Part shown: piece after piece, positions 27,190 to 36,894 of the stretch
Layout of the letters: each line of letters begins with the position of its first letter
How positions within the stretch are numbered: position 1 is the first letter of the stretch
NCBI RefSeq assembly: GCF_000769655.1
Contig: NZ_CP008887.1
Span: 558,001 to 622,000 of the forward strand
DNA: 64,000 bases
Reading direction: 5' to 3'
Source of the DNA: Thermococcus eurythermalis
GTDB lineage: Archaea > Methanobacteriota_B > Thermococci > Thermococcales > Thermococcaceae
Program-made: the position numbers and the translations under genes
The notes under the pieces: model-generated
Told to the model about the DNA's origin: nothing
The model's input: only the letters and a program-made list of their open reading frames with translations
Database searches by the model: none

Positions 27190-28408
27190 AAAGCTGTACT
27201 ACAAAGACCCCTATCTCAAGGAGACGACAGCAAGGGTAGTTGAAGTTAAAGACCTCGGTAACGGTCTAGTTGAGCTTGTCCTTGATAGGACTATCTTTTA
27301 TCCTGAAGGCGGGGGTCAGCCCTCTGACCGGGGGCTCATAGAGGGAGACGGCTTTGCAATTGAAGTCACCAACGTCAAGGAGCGGAAGGAAATCTGGCAC
27401 GAGGGGGTACTTGAGGGCAGGCTTCCAGAGAAGGGGGAGGAAGTTACGCTCAAGCTCGACTGGGACTGGAGATACGAGAACATGAAGAACCACACCGGCC
27501 AGCACATTCTCTCCGCTGTTCTCAAGAAGCTCTACGACCTCGACACGACGGGCTTCCAGATTTTCGAGCACTACAACAAGATTGAGGTCAACGGCGAGCT
27601 TGACTGGGATATGATTACAAAGGCGGAAATCGAAGCAAACAGAATAGTGGCAGAGGGTATTCCCGTAACCGTCGAGGAGTTCAAGTACCTTCCGGAGGAG
27701 CTACTTAAGACGCTGAGGAAGCACGTGAGCAAGGTAACCGACAGGGTCAGGATAGTGAGCATCGGCGACGTTGACAGGACGCCCTGCGGCGGGACGCACG
27801 TCAGGAACACCTCTGAGGTCGGGCTTATCAAGGTTCTGCGCTTCTACAAGAAGTCCAGAGACCTATGGAGGATAGAGTTCGTGGCCGGCAACAGGGCTTT
27901 GAGGACACTCAACGAGCTCCTTGAGGACTACTGGAGTTCCCTTGAGGAGATGCCCAACAAGAACAGGCCCCTCATCGAGCGCGTCAAAGACCTGAAGGCC
28001 GAGATGGGCTCCCTTGAAGGGAAGATTGAGGAGCTCAGGCGTGAGCTCTGGCGCTGGAAGGGCCTGGCCTTGATAGACAAGGCGGAGGAGATTGGCCACT
28101 ATAACGTCGTTACCCTCGTCGAGAAGTGGCCGATGAAGGACGCCCAGGCCTTCGCCGTCAACTTCGTTGAGAACAACCCCGGCTCGATACTCCTCATTGC
28201 CGGAGAAAACTACGTCCTATTCGCGAGGAACGAAGAAGTGGAGGTCTCCATGAAGGAGCTCCTCTCAAAGGTCATCGAGGAGCTTGGGGGCAAGGGTGGG
28301 GGAACCGACAACCTTGCCCGGGGAAAGGTGGAAGCCGAGCCCGAAGACGTTCTTGACGTTGCAAAAGAAAAGCTGAGGGAGCTCATAAACTCCTCCGGGG
28401 ACCAGTGA
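27182..28408 (+). CDS. alaX: Alanyl-tRNA editing protein AlaX (long form)
   Basis: 408 residues if started at ATG 27182 (27179 also possible); GAGGTG lies just upstream and the start overlaps the preceding stop. It contains [13 protein letters not shown], the zinc-site motifs [10 protein letters not shown] and [13 protein letters not shown] of the AlaRS editing domain, a coiled coil ([27 protein letters not shown]), and a C-terminal DHHA1 domain with [16 protein letters not shown]. Long AlaX proteins hydrolyse Ser-tRNA(Ala) and Gly-tRNA(Ala) in trans. No aminoacylation domain is present, so it is not AlaRS. Confidence 0.92.
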   Translation: MTEKLYYKDPYLKETTARVVEVKDLGNGLVELVLDRTIFYPEGGGQPSDRGLIEGDGFAIEVTNVKERKEIWHEGVLEGRLPEKGEEVTLKLDWDWRYENMKNHTGQHILSAVLKKLYDLDTTGFQIFEHYNKIEVNGELDWDMITKAEIEANRIVAEGIPVTVEEFKYLPEELLKTLRKHVSKVTDRVRIVSIGDVDRTPCGGTHVRNTSEVGLIKVLRFYKKSRDLWRIEFVAGNRALRTLNELLEDYWSSLEEMPNKNRPLIERVKDLKAEMGSLEGKIEELRRELWRWKGLALIDKAEEIGHYNVVTLVEKWPMKDAQAFAVNFVENNPGSILLIAGENYVLFARNEEVEVSMKELLSKVIEELGGKGGGTDNLARGKVEAEPEDVLDVAKEKLRELINSSGDQ

Positions 28409-28435
28409 GCTTTCATTTTTGCCCTTCCGCTTTCT

Positions 28436-29266
28436 TTAATCCAGCGCGTCTTCCGTTATTCCCAGTTTTTCAAGCACAACCCTCCACTGCTCCTCTGGCA
28501 CCTTGGGCTTTTTCAGCTCTTCCTCGGCTCTCTCCCTGCTCATCAGCCCGTAGCGGACTAAAGCAGCTATCCTTCTGTGCTCAAAAGAATGGCCGTGCTT
28601 TTCCCAGTAGCGCTCCAACGCCGGGCCGAGGACGAGGCAGTTGGTCGTGTAACCCGGCAGCTCTGGGAACTCAAAGGGGAGCTCTTTCAGTATTTCAAAG
28701 CGCTCCTCCTCGGTCATCATTGAGAGGAGCCTTATCTGAATCACCCCCCCACTCATGAGCCTGTAGGGGTGGTGGCCGAACGGCAGCTCGTGGCCGGTGA
28801 TGATGTAGCGGTAGCCGTTTTTGAGGGCGTACTTCCTGAGCTTTTCCATAGTCCTCTTGGAACAGCGCCTGCAGGGGGATTCACCATTTAGCAGGGCCTC
28901 TCTAAAGATGTCCGAGTAGTCATAGCGAAGAACCTTGAACGGAACTCTCAGGTACTCAGCTATCCTTTTTGCGTTCTCTATCGCTTCCTCCGCCATGAGC
29001 CCGTGGTCTATCATGACTGCTTCAAGCTCCGGCACCTTGTAGACTTCCTTTGCGAGATAGAGCGACACAACACTGTCCTTTCCTCCGGAGTATGCGACTA
29101 CGGCCCTATCAACGTCCTTCATTAGCTCCTCGAGCTCTTTCCTGATTTTCTCCCCCTCAATCGGGTGCTTGAGATAGACCTGGCACTCCCTGCATATTGG
29201 CTTCCCGTCGATGATGTCTATTTTGGCTGTCCTTTCATCGTGGACGCAGAGTGAGCACTTGAGCAT
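28436..29266 (-). CDS. TtuA/Ncs6-type PP-loop tRNA-thiolation-like protein
   Basis: 276 residues from ATG 29266; the longer frame upstream has no family features. The N-terminal zinc knuckle has Cys4, Cys7, Cys25 and Cys28 (KCSLC and CRECQ). The PP-loop SGGKDS is at 60-65. Cys132 and Cys135 (PCRRC) plus Cys210 (TTNC) match in number and order the three cysteines that bind the [4Fe-4S] cluster in TtuA 2-thiouridine synthases. The usual C-terminal zinc finger is not obvious. It may thiolate tRNA or act on another substrate; the family-level call is sound, the exact target is not. Confidence 0.8.
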   Translation of the reverse strand: MLKCSLCVHDERTAKIDIIDGKPICRECQVYLKHPIEGEKIRKELEELMKDVDRAVVAYSGGKDSVVSLYLAKEVYKVPELEAVMIDHGLMAEEAIENAKRIAEYLRVPFKVLRYDYSDIFREALLNGESPCRRCSKRTMEKLRKYALKNGYRYIITGHELPFGHHPYRLMSGGVIQIRLLSMMTEEERFEILKELPFEFPELPGYTTNCLVLGPALERYWEKHGHSFEHRRIAALVRYGLMSRERAEEELKKPKVPEEQWRVVLEKLGITEDALD

Positions 29267-29297
29267 GGCGAAAAGAAGGGAGGCGCGTTTTATAAGG

Positions 29298-29966
29298 CTA
29301 CCTCCTGTACCTTTCGAAGCCCTTGAGGGTTTTGAGAACCGGCTCAATAGTTTTCTCCTTACCCTTCTTCCCCGCAAAGAGCAGAACCACCGTTATCTGG
29401 TCTTCGAGGAGAATGCCATCGTTGTTCCTCGCCATAAACCAGCCGAAGATGGCCCCGAAAACGAAGCCTGCTAACCAGAGGGCCATCACGAAGAGCGTCG
29501 TTGATGTTCCTGTTGAAGTGGTTGTCAGGGAAAGGGCCTTGTAAGCCAGCGCGAAGGCAACAATGAACATACCTTCTAGAAGCAGGCTTACCTTAACTGC
29601 TTTCTCTAGTATTCCGAAGACCCTGTCATCACTGGTGTATCTTTCAATAATCCTGCCGTCGTGGATGCTATAGACGAGAGTTCTGGAGACATTCGCGCCG
29701 CTTCTGAAAGCCAGAAAAGCAAAGAGCATGGCCAAGTAGTCCCAGCGGACTTTCCAGACCCCGTAGATGCCAACTATGATACAAATCAGTGTGAACAGCC
29801 TTTCAAGGGTTTTCTTCTGGTTCCCTGGAACGTCAATGCGGAAGGTTCTCCTTAGCGTTATTCCAGCCAGCTTGCTCATGAGTCTGGCCATCATTAAAGC
29901 TAAGTTCATGAAGAAAAATGCCAGCAGGAGAAGAATAGCCATAACCTTGGCCAGCAACGTTATCAC
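29298..29966 (-). CDS. Polytopic membrane protein (DUF2101-like)
   Basis: 222 residues from GTG 29966. Hydrophobic segments at the N-terminus (VMAILLLLAFFFMNLALMM), at 55-90 (LFTLICIIVGIYGVWKVRWDYLAMLFAFLAFRSGANVSR), around 125-145 (VSLLLEGMFIVAFALAYKAL) and 155-175 (LFVMALWLAGFVFGAIFGWFM). The C-terminal 45 residues are cytoplasmic and basic. It resembles the DUF2101 proteins of Thermococcales; no function is known. It is the gene upstream of the TtuA-like gene on the same strand. Confidence 0.65.
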   Translation of the reverse strand: MITLLAKVMAILLLLAFFFMNLALMMARLMSKLAGITLRRTFRIDVPGNQKKTLERLFTLICIIVGIYGVWKVRWDYLAMLFAFLAFRSGANVSRTLVYSIHDGRIIERYTSDDRVFGILEKAVKVSLLLEGMFIVAFALAYKALSLTTTSTGTSTTLFVMALWLAGFVFGAIFGWFMARNNDGILLEDQITVVLLFAGKKGKEKTIEPVLKTLKGFERYRR

Positions 29967-30017
29967 TGTATTTACTACGCGTTTCAGGTTTTAGCCCTTT
30001 TCTGAGAAATAGGAAAG

Positions 30018-30923
30018 TTAGAGTTCTTCCCTCTTCCTTTTTACAATGGGTGCAACCTCCCGCGCGACCCTCTTGACGCTGAAGAGCGTGAGTGAGTCCA
30101 TTCTCTTGAGCTGTGCCAGGAGGCAGCCGCTTATCCTGACGTCTATGTATTTCTTTGCCTCCATCACTGTCTTGAGGAGCTCCCTAACGCTCCCGGCCCT
30201 TTCAAAGTCCAGTCCGGCCTTCTTAAGCCTCTCCACGTTGAGCTCGTGGATTGTCAGCGGCTGGAGCATCATCTCGTCTATTCCGAGGGAAGCGGCAAGC
30301 TCTGCTATCTTCGGTATATCCTCGTCGTTGATGCCGGGCATGAATATCGTCCTGACGACGGAGCGGACGCTCTTGTCGGCGCCGACTATTCTGAGAGCGT
30401 TCACCACGGCGTCGAAGGTGTCGGCGTTGGTTATCTTCAGGTGTTTCTCACGAGTGGCCGCGTCGAGGCTTATCATGACGATATCGAAGTCGAGCTTCTC
30501 CCACAGCTCCTCAGTCAAAAGCGAGCCGTTCGTCTGGAGGTCGAGCCTCGCCTCCGGAAACCTCTCGCGGAGCATTCTGTTGACCTCTACTATTCGCTTG
30601 CTCAGCAGGGGCTCGCCGTACTGCGAAACGGTGATTGCCTTTGGGTTCTCCCAGCCGTAGTAGCCGGGTTTTGGAACCTTTCCGAGCTTCACCGCAACGT
30701 TGGAGTAGCAGAATATGCAGTCGTGGTTGCACGCGGGGGTTAACTCGTAGCTCGGGTGGTGAACCGGGTTTGGGTTGCTCAAATCAAGGCCCTGACACCC
30801 CTGGCAGTGGGTTGGGAACTTAAGATCCATGACAAACTCCTTTAACAGCCTCGCCTCTTTGTTCTCCAAAATCTGGGGCTCGACGCCCATCTTTCTCGCG
30901 AACTCCTCCCAGCTGTACTTCAT
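30018..30923 (-). CDS. Radical SAM protein
   Basis: 301 residues, ATG 30923 after GGTGAGAGA. The radical SAM cluster motif is PACNHDCIFCYSN (Cys65, Cys69, Cys72). An extra CQGC (Cys40, Cys43) lies upstream. SQYGEPLL, DLQTNGSLL and MISLDAATREKHLKI follow the TIM-barrel strands of the family. No second C-terminal cluster motif is obvious. It belongs to the archaeal COG0731/COG2108-like group, whose substrates are not established. Confidence 0.82.
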   Translation of the reverse strand: MKYSWEEFARKMGVEPQILENKEARLLKEFVMDLKFPTHCQGCQGLDLSNPNPVHHPSYELTPACNHDCIFCYSNVAVKLGKVPKPGYYGWENPKAITVSQYGEPLLSKRIVEVNRMLRERFPEARLDLQTNGSLLTEELWEKLDFDIVMISLDAATREKHLKITNADTFDAVVNALRIVGADKSVRSVVRTIFMPGINDEDIPKIAELAASLGIDEMMLQPLTIHELNVERLKKAGLDFERAGSVRELLKTVMEAKKYIDVRISGCLLAQLKRMDSLTLFSVKRVAREVAPIVKRKREEL

Positions 30924-30970
30924 TCTCTCACCGGTGGGAGCGGAAAAAAGGGCCTTAAAAAGGTGATTGG

Positions 30971-31672
30971 TCAGAGAAGTCCCCTCAGTTGAAGGCCGTC
31001 AAAGACCGGGCCGTCCCTGCACACGAGGTATTTTCCGAGGTTGCAGGAGCCGCAGACGCCTATGCCGCACTTCATGTAGCGCTCGGCCGAGACCTGGACG
31101 TTCCGGTAGTCCATGACCCGCAGGACTGCCCTCAGCATGGGCTCCGGGCCGCAGGCGTAGACCTGGTCAAAGTCGTCCTTCCTTTCGGCCAAAACGTCCG
31201 TTGGGAAGCCCTTAACCCCTGCCGAGCCGTCGTCGGTCGTGATAATCACTTCGTCCACGTAGTTCTCGATATCCATCAGTGCAAGCTCGTCCTTTGAGCG
31301 GGCGCCGTAGATGAGCGTTACCTCTTTGAATATGCCTTTATACTGTCGTGCTAGGGCGTAGAGCGGCGGAATTCCTATACCTCCCGCCACGAGTGCAGGT
31401 CTGTCCCCCCTGAGTTCGAAGCCCCTTCCATAGGGTCCGCGAATCCACAGCCTGTCCCCTTCCTCCAGGCCGAAGAGCCTCGACGTGAACGGCCCGACGC
31501 GCTTGACAACGAGCATGTCCCTCCACGCCAGGCTGAAGGGCTTTTCCCCGGCGCCGGGGAGCCAGACCATAACGAACTGCCCGGGCGTAAAGTCAAACTC
31601 CCCTGAGAGCCTGAACGCCCGGACGTCCCTCGCGACTTCCCAGGTCTCCTTAAGCTCAACTACCCTGTACAT
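30971..31672 (-). CDS. pyrK: Dihydroorotate dehydrogenase electron-transfer subunit
   Basis: 233 residues. FAD-binding segment FTPGQFVMVWLPGAGEKPFSLAW, NAD-binding segment ALVAGGIGIPPLYALARQ, and the C-terminal [2Fe-2S] cysteines in MKCGIGVCGSCNLGKYLVCRDGPVF. PyrK passes electrons from the PyrD flavoprotein to NAD+. It overlaps pyrC by 17 bases, forming a pyrimidine synthesis pair; pyrD is not in the window. Hydrogenase/sulfhydrogenase gamma subunits are similar, but the pyrC neighbour supports PyrK. Confidence 0.9.
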   Translation of the reverse strand: MYRVVELKETWEVARDVRAFRLSGEFDFTPGQFVMVWLPGAGEKPFSLAWRDMLVVKRVGPFTSRLFGLEEGDRLWIRGPYGRGFELRGDRPALVAGGIGIPPLYALARQYKGIFKEVTLIYGARSKDELALMDIENYVDEVIITTDDGSAGVKGFPTDVLAERKDDFDQVYACGPEPMLRAVLRVMDYRNVQVSAERYMKCGIGVCGSCNLGKYLVCRDGPVFDGLQLRGLL

Positions 31673-32879
31673 TTAGGCGAACCCCCTTTGGCTTTCCAAT
31701 AATTTCATCGTCCTCCATAACGACTTCTCCATGGAGAACCGTCATCACGACCTTTCCTCTCAGCTTTCTGCCCTCCCAGGGGCTCCATTTGGCCTTCGTG
31801 TAGAACTCCTCGGGTCTAACCCTCCACTCCCTCTTCAGGTCAATCACCGTGAAAGTTGCATCGTTTCCGGCTGCAAAGTCCCTTCCCCTAATCCCGAAGA
31901 CCTTGATGGGGTTCTCGTGCATCTTCTCAACGATGTCAAAAACGCTGATTACTCCCCTGTTCACGGCGTCGAGGAGCAGCGCCACTTCGGTCTCAAGCCC
32001 GGGAATCCCGGCCGCTCCTGCTTCCTTGTCCTCCAGCGTGTGGGGTGCGTGGTCACTCGCTATTATCGGAATTTTTGAGAAGTTTCTCCAGAGCGCTTCA
32101 ACGTGGTCTTTCGTCCTCAGTGGCGGGTAGACCTTTAGGAGAGGGTTTCTCTCGTAGCCTTTTCTTGTGAGAAATAGGTGGTGTGGAGTAACTTCAAAGC
32201 TGACCCACGGAAGGTTTTTATCCAGTATTGCCTCCAGCCCACCTTTCGTTGAGACGTGGCATATGTTCAGGGGCTTCTTGAGCCTCCCGGCGCTTTCGAG
32301 GGCTTTATGTATCGCCTTTTCTTCCACTTCCGGTGGCCTCTCCGGCATTTCTCTGATTAGTTCGGCATCCTCAGCGTGGACGCTCAAAACTCCCGGTGCA
32401 CAGGCGTAGTCGTCCTCAAAGTTTTCCGAGTATATCCCACCGGTTGATGCGCCCATGAAGGCCTTGTAAAAGTCGGCTCCCGCGGTTATCGCCTCTTTGC
32501 AGTTGTCCTTCATTAGAAACCCGACTGCGTAGTCGGCATAAGCTTTTTTCTGGAACAGCTCAAGGCGTTTTTTGAACGTTTTTGAGTCCATCACCGGCGG
32601 CTTTGTGTTGGGCATGTCAAAGACCGCGGTGATTCCCCCGTGAAGGGCCGCCTTTGTCCCGCTCTCGACTGTTTCCTTCCTTTCCTCTTCGAAGTCCCTG
32701 AGGTGAACGTGGGTGTCTATCAGGCCCGGGAGAATTAGATACCGCGACAAATCCAGCTCCTTTTCTCCGGTTAGAGTCCGGGTTGCTATCTGCGATATTT
32801 TTCCGTCATCAACCGCTATACTGCCCTCGACGATTCTTCCCCTGAGAACGAACTTTCCTTTTAATACGAGCTCGTGCAT
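31656..32879 (-). CDS. pyrC: Dihydroorotase
   Basis: 407 residues from ATG 32879 (MHELVLKGKF). Metal ligands visible in DTHVHLRDFE, ICHVSTKGG and ASDHAPH, with ADFYKAFMGA in the region of the carboxylated Lys; amidohydrolase ending MTVLHGEVVMEDDEIIG. It closes carbamoyl-aspartate to dihydroorotate. A minus-strand TCTTAAAACC around 32909-32918 gives a start close to the initiation codon. Allantoinase is the main lookalike; pyrK next door settles it. Confidence 0.93.
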   Translation of the reverse strand: MHELVLKGKFVLRGRIVEGSIAVDDGKISQIATRTLTGEKELDLSRYLILPGLIDTHVHLRDFEEERKETVESGTKAALHGGITAVFDMPNTKPPVMDSKTFKKRLELFQKKAYADYAVGFLMKDNCKEAITAGADFYKAFMGASTGGIYSENFEDDYACAPGVLSVHAEDAELIREMPERPPEVEEKAIHKALESAGRLKKPLNICHVSTKGGLEAILDKNLPWVSFEVTPHHLFLTRKGYERNPLLKVYPPLRTKDHVEALWRNFSKIPIIASDHAPHTLEDKEAGAAGIPGLETEVALLLDAVNRGVISVFDIVEKMHENPIKVFGIRGRDFAAGNDATFTVIDLKREWRVRPEEFYTKAKWSPWEGRKLRGKVVMTVLHGEVVMEDDEIIGKPKGVRLNVQGS

Positions 32880-33221
32880 TAAAGCCCGCACATGGGTTTT
32901 TTGGAGGGGGTTTTAAGATTTTTGCATTATGAAATTGAGAGGAAATGCTTTTTTCGGGTTTCCCCAAGCGTGTCTCAAGATTTTTTCAGAATTGTGGGTG
33001 AATTCTAACTTTTACATGATTCCAAAGCCACGTTCATGTCGCATTGTCTCTTTTGAACCCTTAATGCTTTTCTGTCCATGATCGAGTCTTTTTTCCGACA
33101 GATCTGTTCTGGTGGTTTGTACACTAACGTAACCCTTAAATATTACTCGAATGTATAGCTTCATGCCATTATACCCTATATATGGCAACACTGCTAAAAA
33201 GTGGAAAAGGAGGCCGAATAA
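32880..33221. promoter_or_regulatory. Divergent control region of pyrC and the peptide transporter
   Basis: 342 bases with no credible gene. The left side holds the pyrC promoter. The right side holds two plausible plus-strand TATA boxes for the transporter: CCTTAAATATTAC at about 33135-33147 and the TTATACCCTATATATGG stretch at about 33168-33184, followed by AAAAGGAGGCCG before ATG 33222. The presence of two boxes suggests two start sites. No hairpin or riboswitch is evident. Confidence 0.45.
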
Positions 33222-35654
33222 ATGAATATGAAGAAAACCTGGGGCATGATTGCTGCAGTTTTGTTGTTGTTTAGTTTGATAGCGACCCCAGTGGCCAGGC
33301 CAGTAGCTGCCGCAGAGGGCGACAAGGTCCTCAAGACCGTCATCTACTCTTCAACCGGTGCCCTCTTCATGGGTGTCTGGAACCCGAGCTCCAGCGGTTA
33401 CAGTGACACTTACTCAAGGAGAATTGCTGACCTGGTTTTTGACAGTGGATTCCCCTACGGCGTTGAGGGTCTTCCCGTCCCCTACCACTGCCGTGTGGTC
33501 GAATACAAGAAGGATGTAACCGTCCCTGAGGACGCTGTGATATTCAACTCGACAACCGACACCTGGGTCGCCGCTCACGCCGGCGAGACTGCCAAGACCT
33601 ATGCCAAGATTGAGTGTGACAGGCCCTACTTCCACGATGGCCACAAGGTCAGCGCCGCTGACGTCATGTATAGCCTTGCCTGGAGCTGGGAGTGGATCCA
33701 CCAGGACGGTGATGACGACCCGTATTACGACGCCAGCGAGGCCGACTGGAGCGGTGACTCCATGGCAACAATCCTCGGTATCAAGTTCGTTGAGCAGACC
33801 GACGACAGGATGGTCTTTGAAGTCTACCACAACTACTACTTCCCGCCGAGCGAGATAATGACGGCTGCCTACGTTGTCCCGTTCACTGGCACTCCCTGGC
33901 AGCTCTGGTACGCAATGAGCGAGCTCGTTGCCCACAACGAGAAGTACTCCTGGAGTGAGTCCACCGAGGAGATTGAGCAGCTCGACCAGATCAACCCGAA
34001 GCACGCCCAGGCCATAAAGGAGGAGCTCCTCGAGCTCAAGAACTCCAAGCCGATTCCGGAGTTCCTCAAGCCCTACATCGAGAACGAGAACGAGGCCATT
34101 GCTGCTTACGACTCCATAGCCAAGTTCATTGACGAGCACCACCATGCCGTCATCGGCAATGGTCCGTACTACATTGATGAGTACCAGCCCGAGAACCTCT
34201 TCGTCAGGCTCAAGAAGTTCGACAAGTGGACGGTTCCGGCCTTCGCCGAGGGCAAGTACAGGGCCGAGCCATACTTCGAGACCATTGAGGTCTATGGTCT
34301 CCAGAACCAGGACACCGCAATCCTTGAGGTCGCCAAGGGCACTTACGACGTCCTCTGGTACCCGTTCCCGGCCTACAGGTTCACAGGCCTAAGTCAGGAG
34401 CAGAAGAACGCGATTGACCTTTACAAGAGCACTGCCGCCTTCGGTGACTTCGTCTTCAACCCGGTTCACGACCCGGACAACCCGTATCTGATTACCGCTG
34501 GTGACAAGAAGTACTTCAACCCGTTCGCCGTTAGGAAGGTCAGGTTTGCCCTTGAGTACCTGATAAGCAGGGCCCACATCGCTCAGAACATCTTCCAGGG
34601 TAGCGCCGGTGCCATGTACACTCCGTGGACATCAACCGAGACTGGTTACGAGTACATCAAGCCGGTCGTTGATGCGTTTGAGCTCTCAGAGCAGCCGGAC
34701 GAGACGTTTGCCCTCCAGCTGATTGAGGAGGGCATGCAGGAGGCCGCCCAGGAGCTTGCCAAGATGGGCTACGAGCTCAAGAAGGTTGACGGCAAGTGGT
34801 ACTTCGAGGGCGAGCCGGTTAAGATTGTCGGTATCGGCCGTTCCGAGGACGAGAGGAAGGACGTTGCCCAGTACCTCGTGAGCGTTCTCAAGGATGCTGG
34901 CTTCGATGCGGAGGCCCAGATTGTTGACAGGAGGACCGCGAGCGGTATGGTCTACACCAGTGACCCGAGCTCATACCAGTGGAACTTCTACACCGAGGGC
35001 TGGGTCTCCTCGAGCAACGTTAAGTTCTCGCCATCTAGGATTATCCAGTACTATTCTAGCATCTGGTATGCTCCAGGCCTTGTTGGCTGGAAGTGGAGCC
35101 CGGAGAACACCGAGAGGGCCACCCTTGAGGAAGTCCTCAAGTACCTCGGTGACGGGGACATCGCCAAGGGCCTCAGCAAGCTTGGTCTTGACTACTACAA
35201 CACCGTGGACAAGATCCAGCCGCTCCTTGACTGGACTGCCGACGACTTTGCTCTGGTAATCTACGCGGGTGAGAACAAGGGCGTTAAGATGGACAGCGAG
35301 GACAAGTACTGGGACTTCAACAGGCTCGGTACCGCCATTGGTATCTACGAGAGCTTCAGGGTCTTCACCTACGAGAACTGGGAGTTCTACGCCGTGAACA
35401 AGAGGGTTAAGATCGACGTCGTTGACCCGGTTGCCGGTCTGGCTTCTAGGTGGGCACTCAGGAGCGCCAAGCCTGCTAACGTTGAGTCCACCACCCCGAC
35501 TGAGACCAGCAAACCGACCGGGACTACCAAGCCAACCGAGACCACTAAGCCCACCGAGACCCAGGAGACCACCGAAGAGGGAGGAGGAATCTGCGGACCT
35601 GCGGCCCTTGTTGGGCTTGCAGTGGTCCCGCTGCTCCTCAGAAGAAGGAAGTGA
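33222..35654 (+). CDS. Peptide ABC transporter substrate-binding protein with CGP-CTERM anchor
   Basis: 810 residues. Signal peptide (KKTWGMIAAVLLLFSLIATPVARPVAAAEG), an SBP_bac_5-type body (ISRAHIAQNIFQGSAGAMYTPW; DRPYFHDGHKVSAADVMYSLAWSW), then a Thr/Pro/Glu/Lys stalk (TTPTETSKPTGTTKPTET...), then ICGPAALVGLAVVPLLLRRRK, a textbook CGP-CTERM sorting signal of Thermococcales. The binding protein is thus tethered outside the membrane, captures oligopeptides or similar ligands, and delivers them to the permeases that follow. Start codon 33222 follows GGAGGCC; ATG 33228 is an alternative. Confidence 0.9.
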   Translation: MNMKKTWGMIAAVLLLFSLIATPVARPVAAAEGDKVLKTVIYSSTGALFMGVWNPSSSGYSDTYSRRIADLVFDSGFPYGVEGLPVPYHCRVVEYKKDVTVPEDAVIFNSTTDTWVAAHAGETAKTYAKIECDRPYFHDGHKVSAADVMYSLAWSWEWIHQDGDDDPYYDASEADWSGDSMATILGIKFVEQTDDRMVFEVYHNYYFPPSEIMTAAYVVPFTGTPWQLWYAMSELVAHNEKYSWSESTEEIEQLDQINPKHAQAIKEELLELKNSKPIPEFLKPYIENENEAIAAYDSIAKFIDEHHHAVIGNGPYYIDEYQPENLFVRLKKFDKWTVPAFAEGKYRAEPYFETIEVYGLQNQDTAILEVAKGTYDVLWYPFPAYRFTGLSQEQKNAIDLYKSTAAFGDFVFNPVHDPDNPYLITAGDKKYFNPFAVRKVRFALEYLISRAHIAQNIFQGSAGAMYTPWTSTETGYEYIKPVVDAFELSEQPDETFALQLIEEGMQEAAQELAKMGYELKKVDGKWYFEGEPVKIVGIGRSEDERKDVAQYLVSVLKDAGFDAEAQIVDRRTASGMVYTSDPSSYQWNFYTEGWVSSSNVKFSPSRIIQYYSSIWYAPGLVGWKWSPENTERATLEEVLKYLGDGDIAKGLSKLGLDYYNTVDKIQPLLDWTADDFALVIYAGENKGVKMDSEDKYWDFNRLGTAIGIYESFRVFTYENWEFYAVNKRVKIDVVDPVAGLASRWALRSAKPANVESTTPTETSKPTGTTKPTETTKPTETQETTEEGGGICGPAALVGLAVVPLLLRRRK

Positions 35655-35745
35655 TTCCTCTCTTTCCCTTCTTCAACTTTTGTTGGGGTACGTATTTTGA
35701 CATTCTTCGATTCGCTCTTTTGCTTGGGCTTATGGTCGTATGCGT

Positions 35746-35762
35746 AAAGTATTTAAATAAAG
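35746..35762 (+). promoter_or_regulatory. Internal promoter before the peptide transporter permeases
   Basis: AAAGTATTTAAATAAAG is a strong TATA/BRE match in the 179-base gap after the binding-protein gene, with GAAGGAGGGA and ATG 35834 about 60-75 bases downstream. A pyrimidine-rich tract right after the 35654 stop (TTCCTCTCTTTCCCTTCTTC) could end part of the upstream transcripts, letting the abundant binding protein and the membrane parts be expressed at different levels. Confidence 0.5.
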
Positions 35763-35833
35763 TTTTACAGACAAGAAAAAGACAATGCTCAAAATTGAAC
35801 CTAGCAGTACAGAACAGTGAAGGAGGGAATTTT

Positions 35834-36883
35834 ATGGGATTTGGAAAATATCTGGTCATTAGAATACTGAATGCTCTTATAGTGCTGACTATAGTTACAT
35901 TAGTGATGTCCGCCCTTTTCGTTAAAGTGGCGGAAAAGGACCTCCAGGAGACAATAATACAGCGAGTGAATGCTGAGTTCCAGGCCCTCCAGCAAAAGGG
36001 GCAGACCCCCGAGGACCCCGACGCCTGGAGGGCACAGAGACTTGAATACTATAGATCCATGTACCACCTTGACAAGCCCTACTGGTGGAGGGTTCAATAC
36101 TACTTTAAGCGCACGCTGACATTCGACTTCGGAAAGACCAAGAACCCTGTGTTTGGTTCCGAAAAGGACGTCGTGGCCATCCTTAAGACTGCAATTCCCC
36201 GCACAATCCAGCTCTTCACGACCGCGCAGATAATAATCATAGTTTTGGGTATCCTCCTCGGTGTAAAGGCCGCCCAGATGGTCGGCAGTCTCTTCGACAG
36301 GGCACTTTCAATCATAGCCCTGATAATGAGCAGCATCCCGATGTGGTGGTTCGGGATGATAATGCTGCTCGTGTTTTCGTTCAAGCTTGGATGGTTCCCG
36401 TCTAGGGCAATCCCTGACCCGAACCTCACCGGGTGGGCTCACATAGCCGACATCCTCAAGCGTATGACCCTTCCGGTGTTGACAATAGTTATCGTCTCCT
36501 TCGGAGCTTGGGCGTGGGTTATTAGGAACATCATGATCGGTACGATGCAGGAAGACTTCATTATGGCTGCAAGGGCAAAGGGTATCCCCGAGAGGAAGGT
36601 TATATACGGCCACGCCCTTAGGGCAGCAGCTCCCCCGGTTGTTACGATGATCATCTTCAGCCTCCTCGGTTCCCTTGGCGGTGCTATAATCACCGAGAGC
36701 GTCTTTACGTGGCCTGGAATGGGTAGGGTTTACTGGATTGCAATTGAGACCAACGAGACGAACCTCATCATGGGTCTGACATTCGTAAACGTGCTGCTTT
36801 ACCTCGCGGGTGTTATCATCGCGGACCTTGCATATGGATTCCTTGACCCGAGAGTTAAGGTTGGTGCATCTGAACACATGTGA
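35834..36883 (+). CDS. Peptide ABC transporter permease (DppB/OppB type)
   Basis: 349 residues from ATG 35834 (MGFGKYLVIRILNALIVLT), where GGAGGG precedes the start. TM1, an extracytoplasmic loop of about 95 residues, then five helices with the EAA-type coupling loop DFIMAARAKGIPERKVIYGHALRAAAPPVVT and the family end IADLAYGFLDPRVKV. First membrane gene of the transporter operon; 11 bases to the next permease. Confidence 0.92.
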   Translation: MGFGKYLVIRILNALIVLTIVTLVMSALFVKVAEKDLQETIIQRVNAEFQALQQKGQTPEDPDAWRAQRLEYYRSMYHLDKPYWWRVQYYFKRTLTFDFGKTKNPVFGSEKDVVAILKTAIPRTIQLFTTAQIIIIVLGILLGVKAAQMVGSLFDRALSIIALIMSSIPMWWFGMIMLLVFSFKLGWFPSRAIPDPNLTGWAHIADILKRMTLPVLTIVIVSFGAWAWVIRNIMIGTMQEDFIMAARAKGIPERKVIYGHALRAAAPPVVTMIIFSLLGSLGGAIITESVFTWPGMGRVYWIAIETNETNLIMGLTFVNVLLYLAGVIIADLAYGFLDPRVKVGASEHM

Positions 36884-36894
36884 GGTGACGGGCC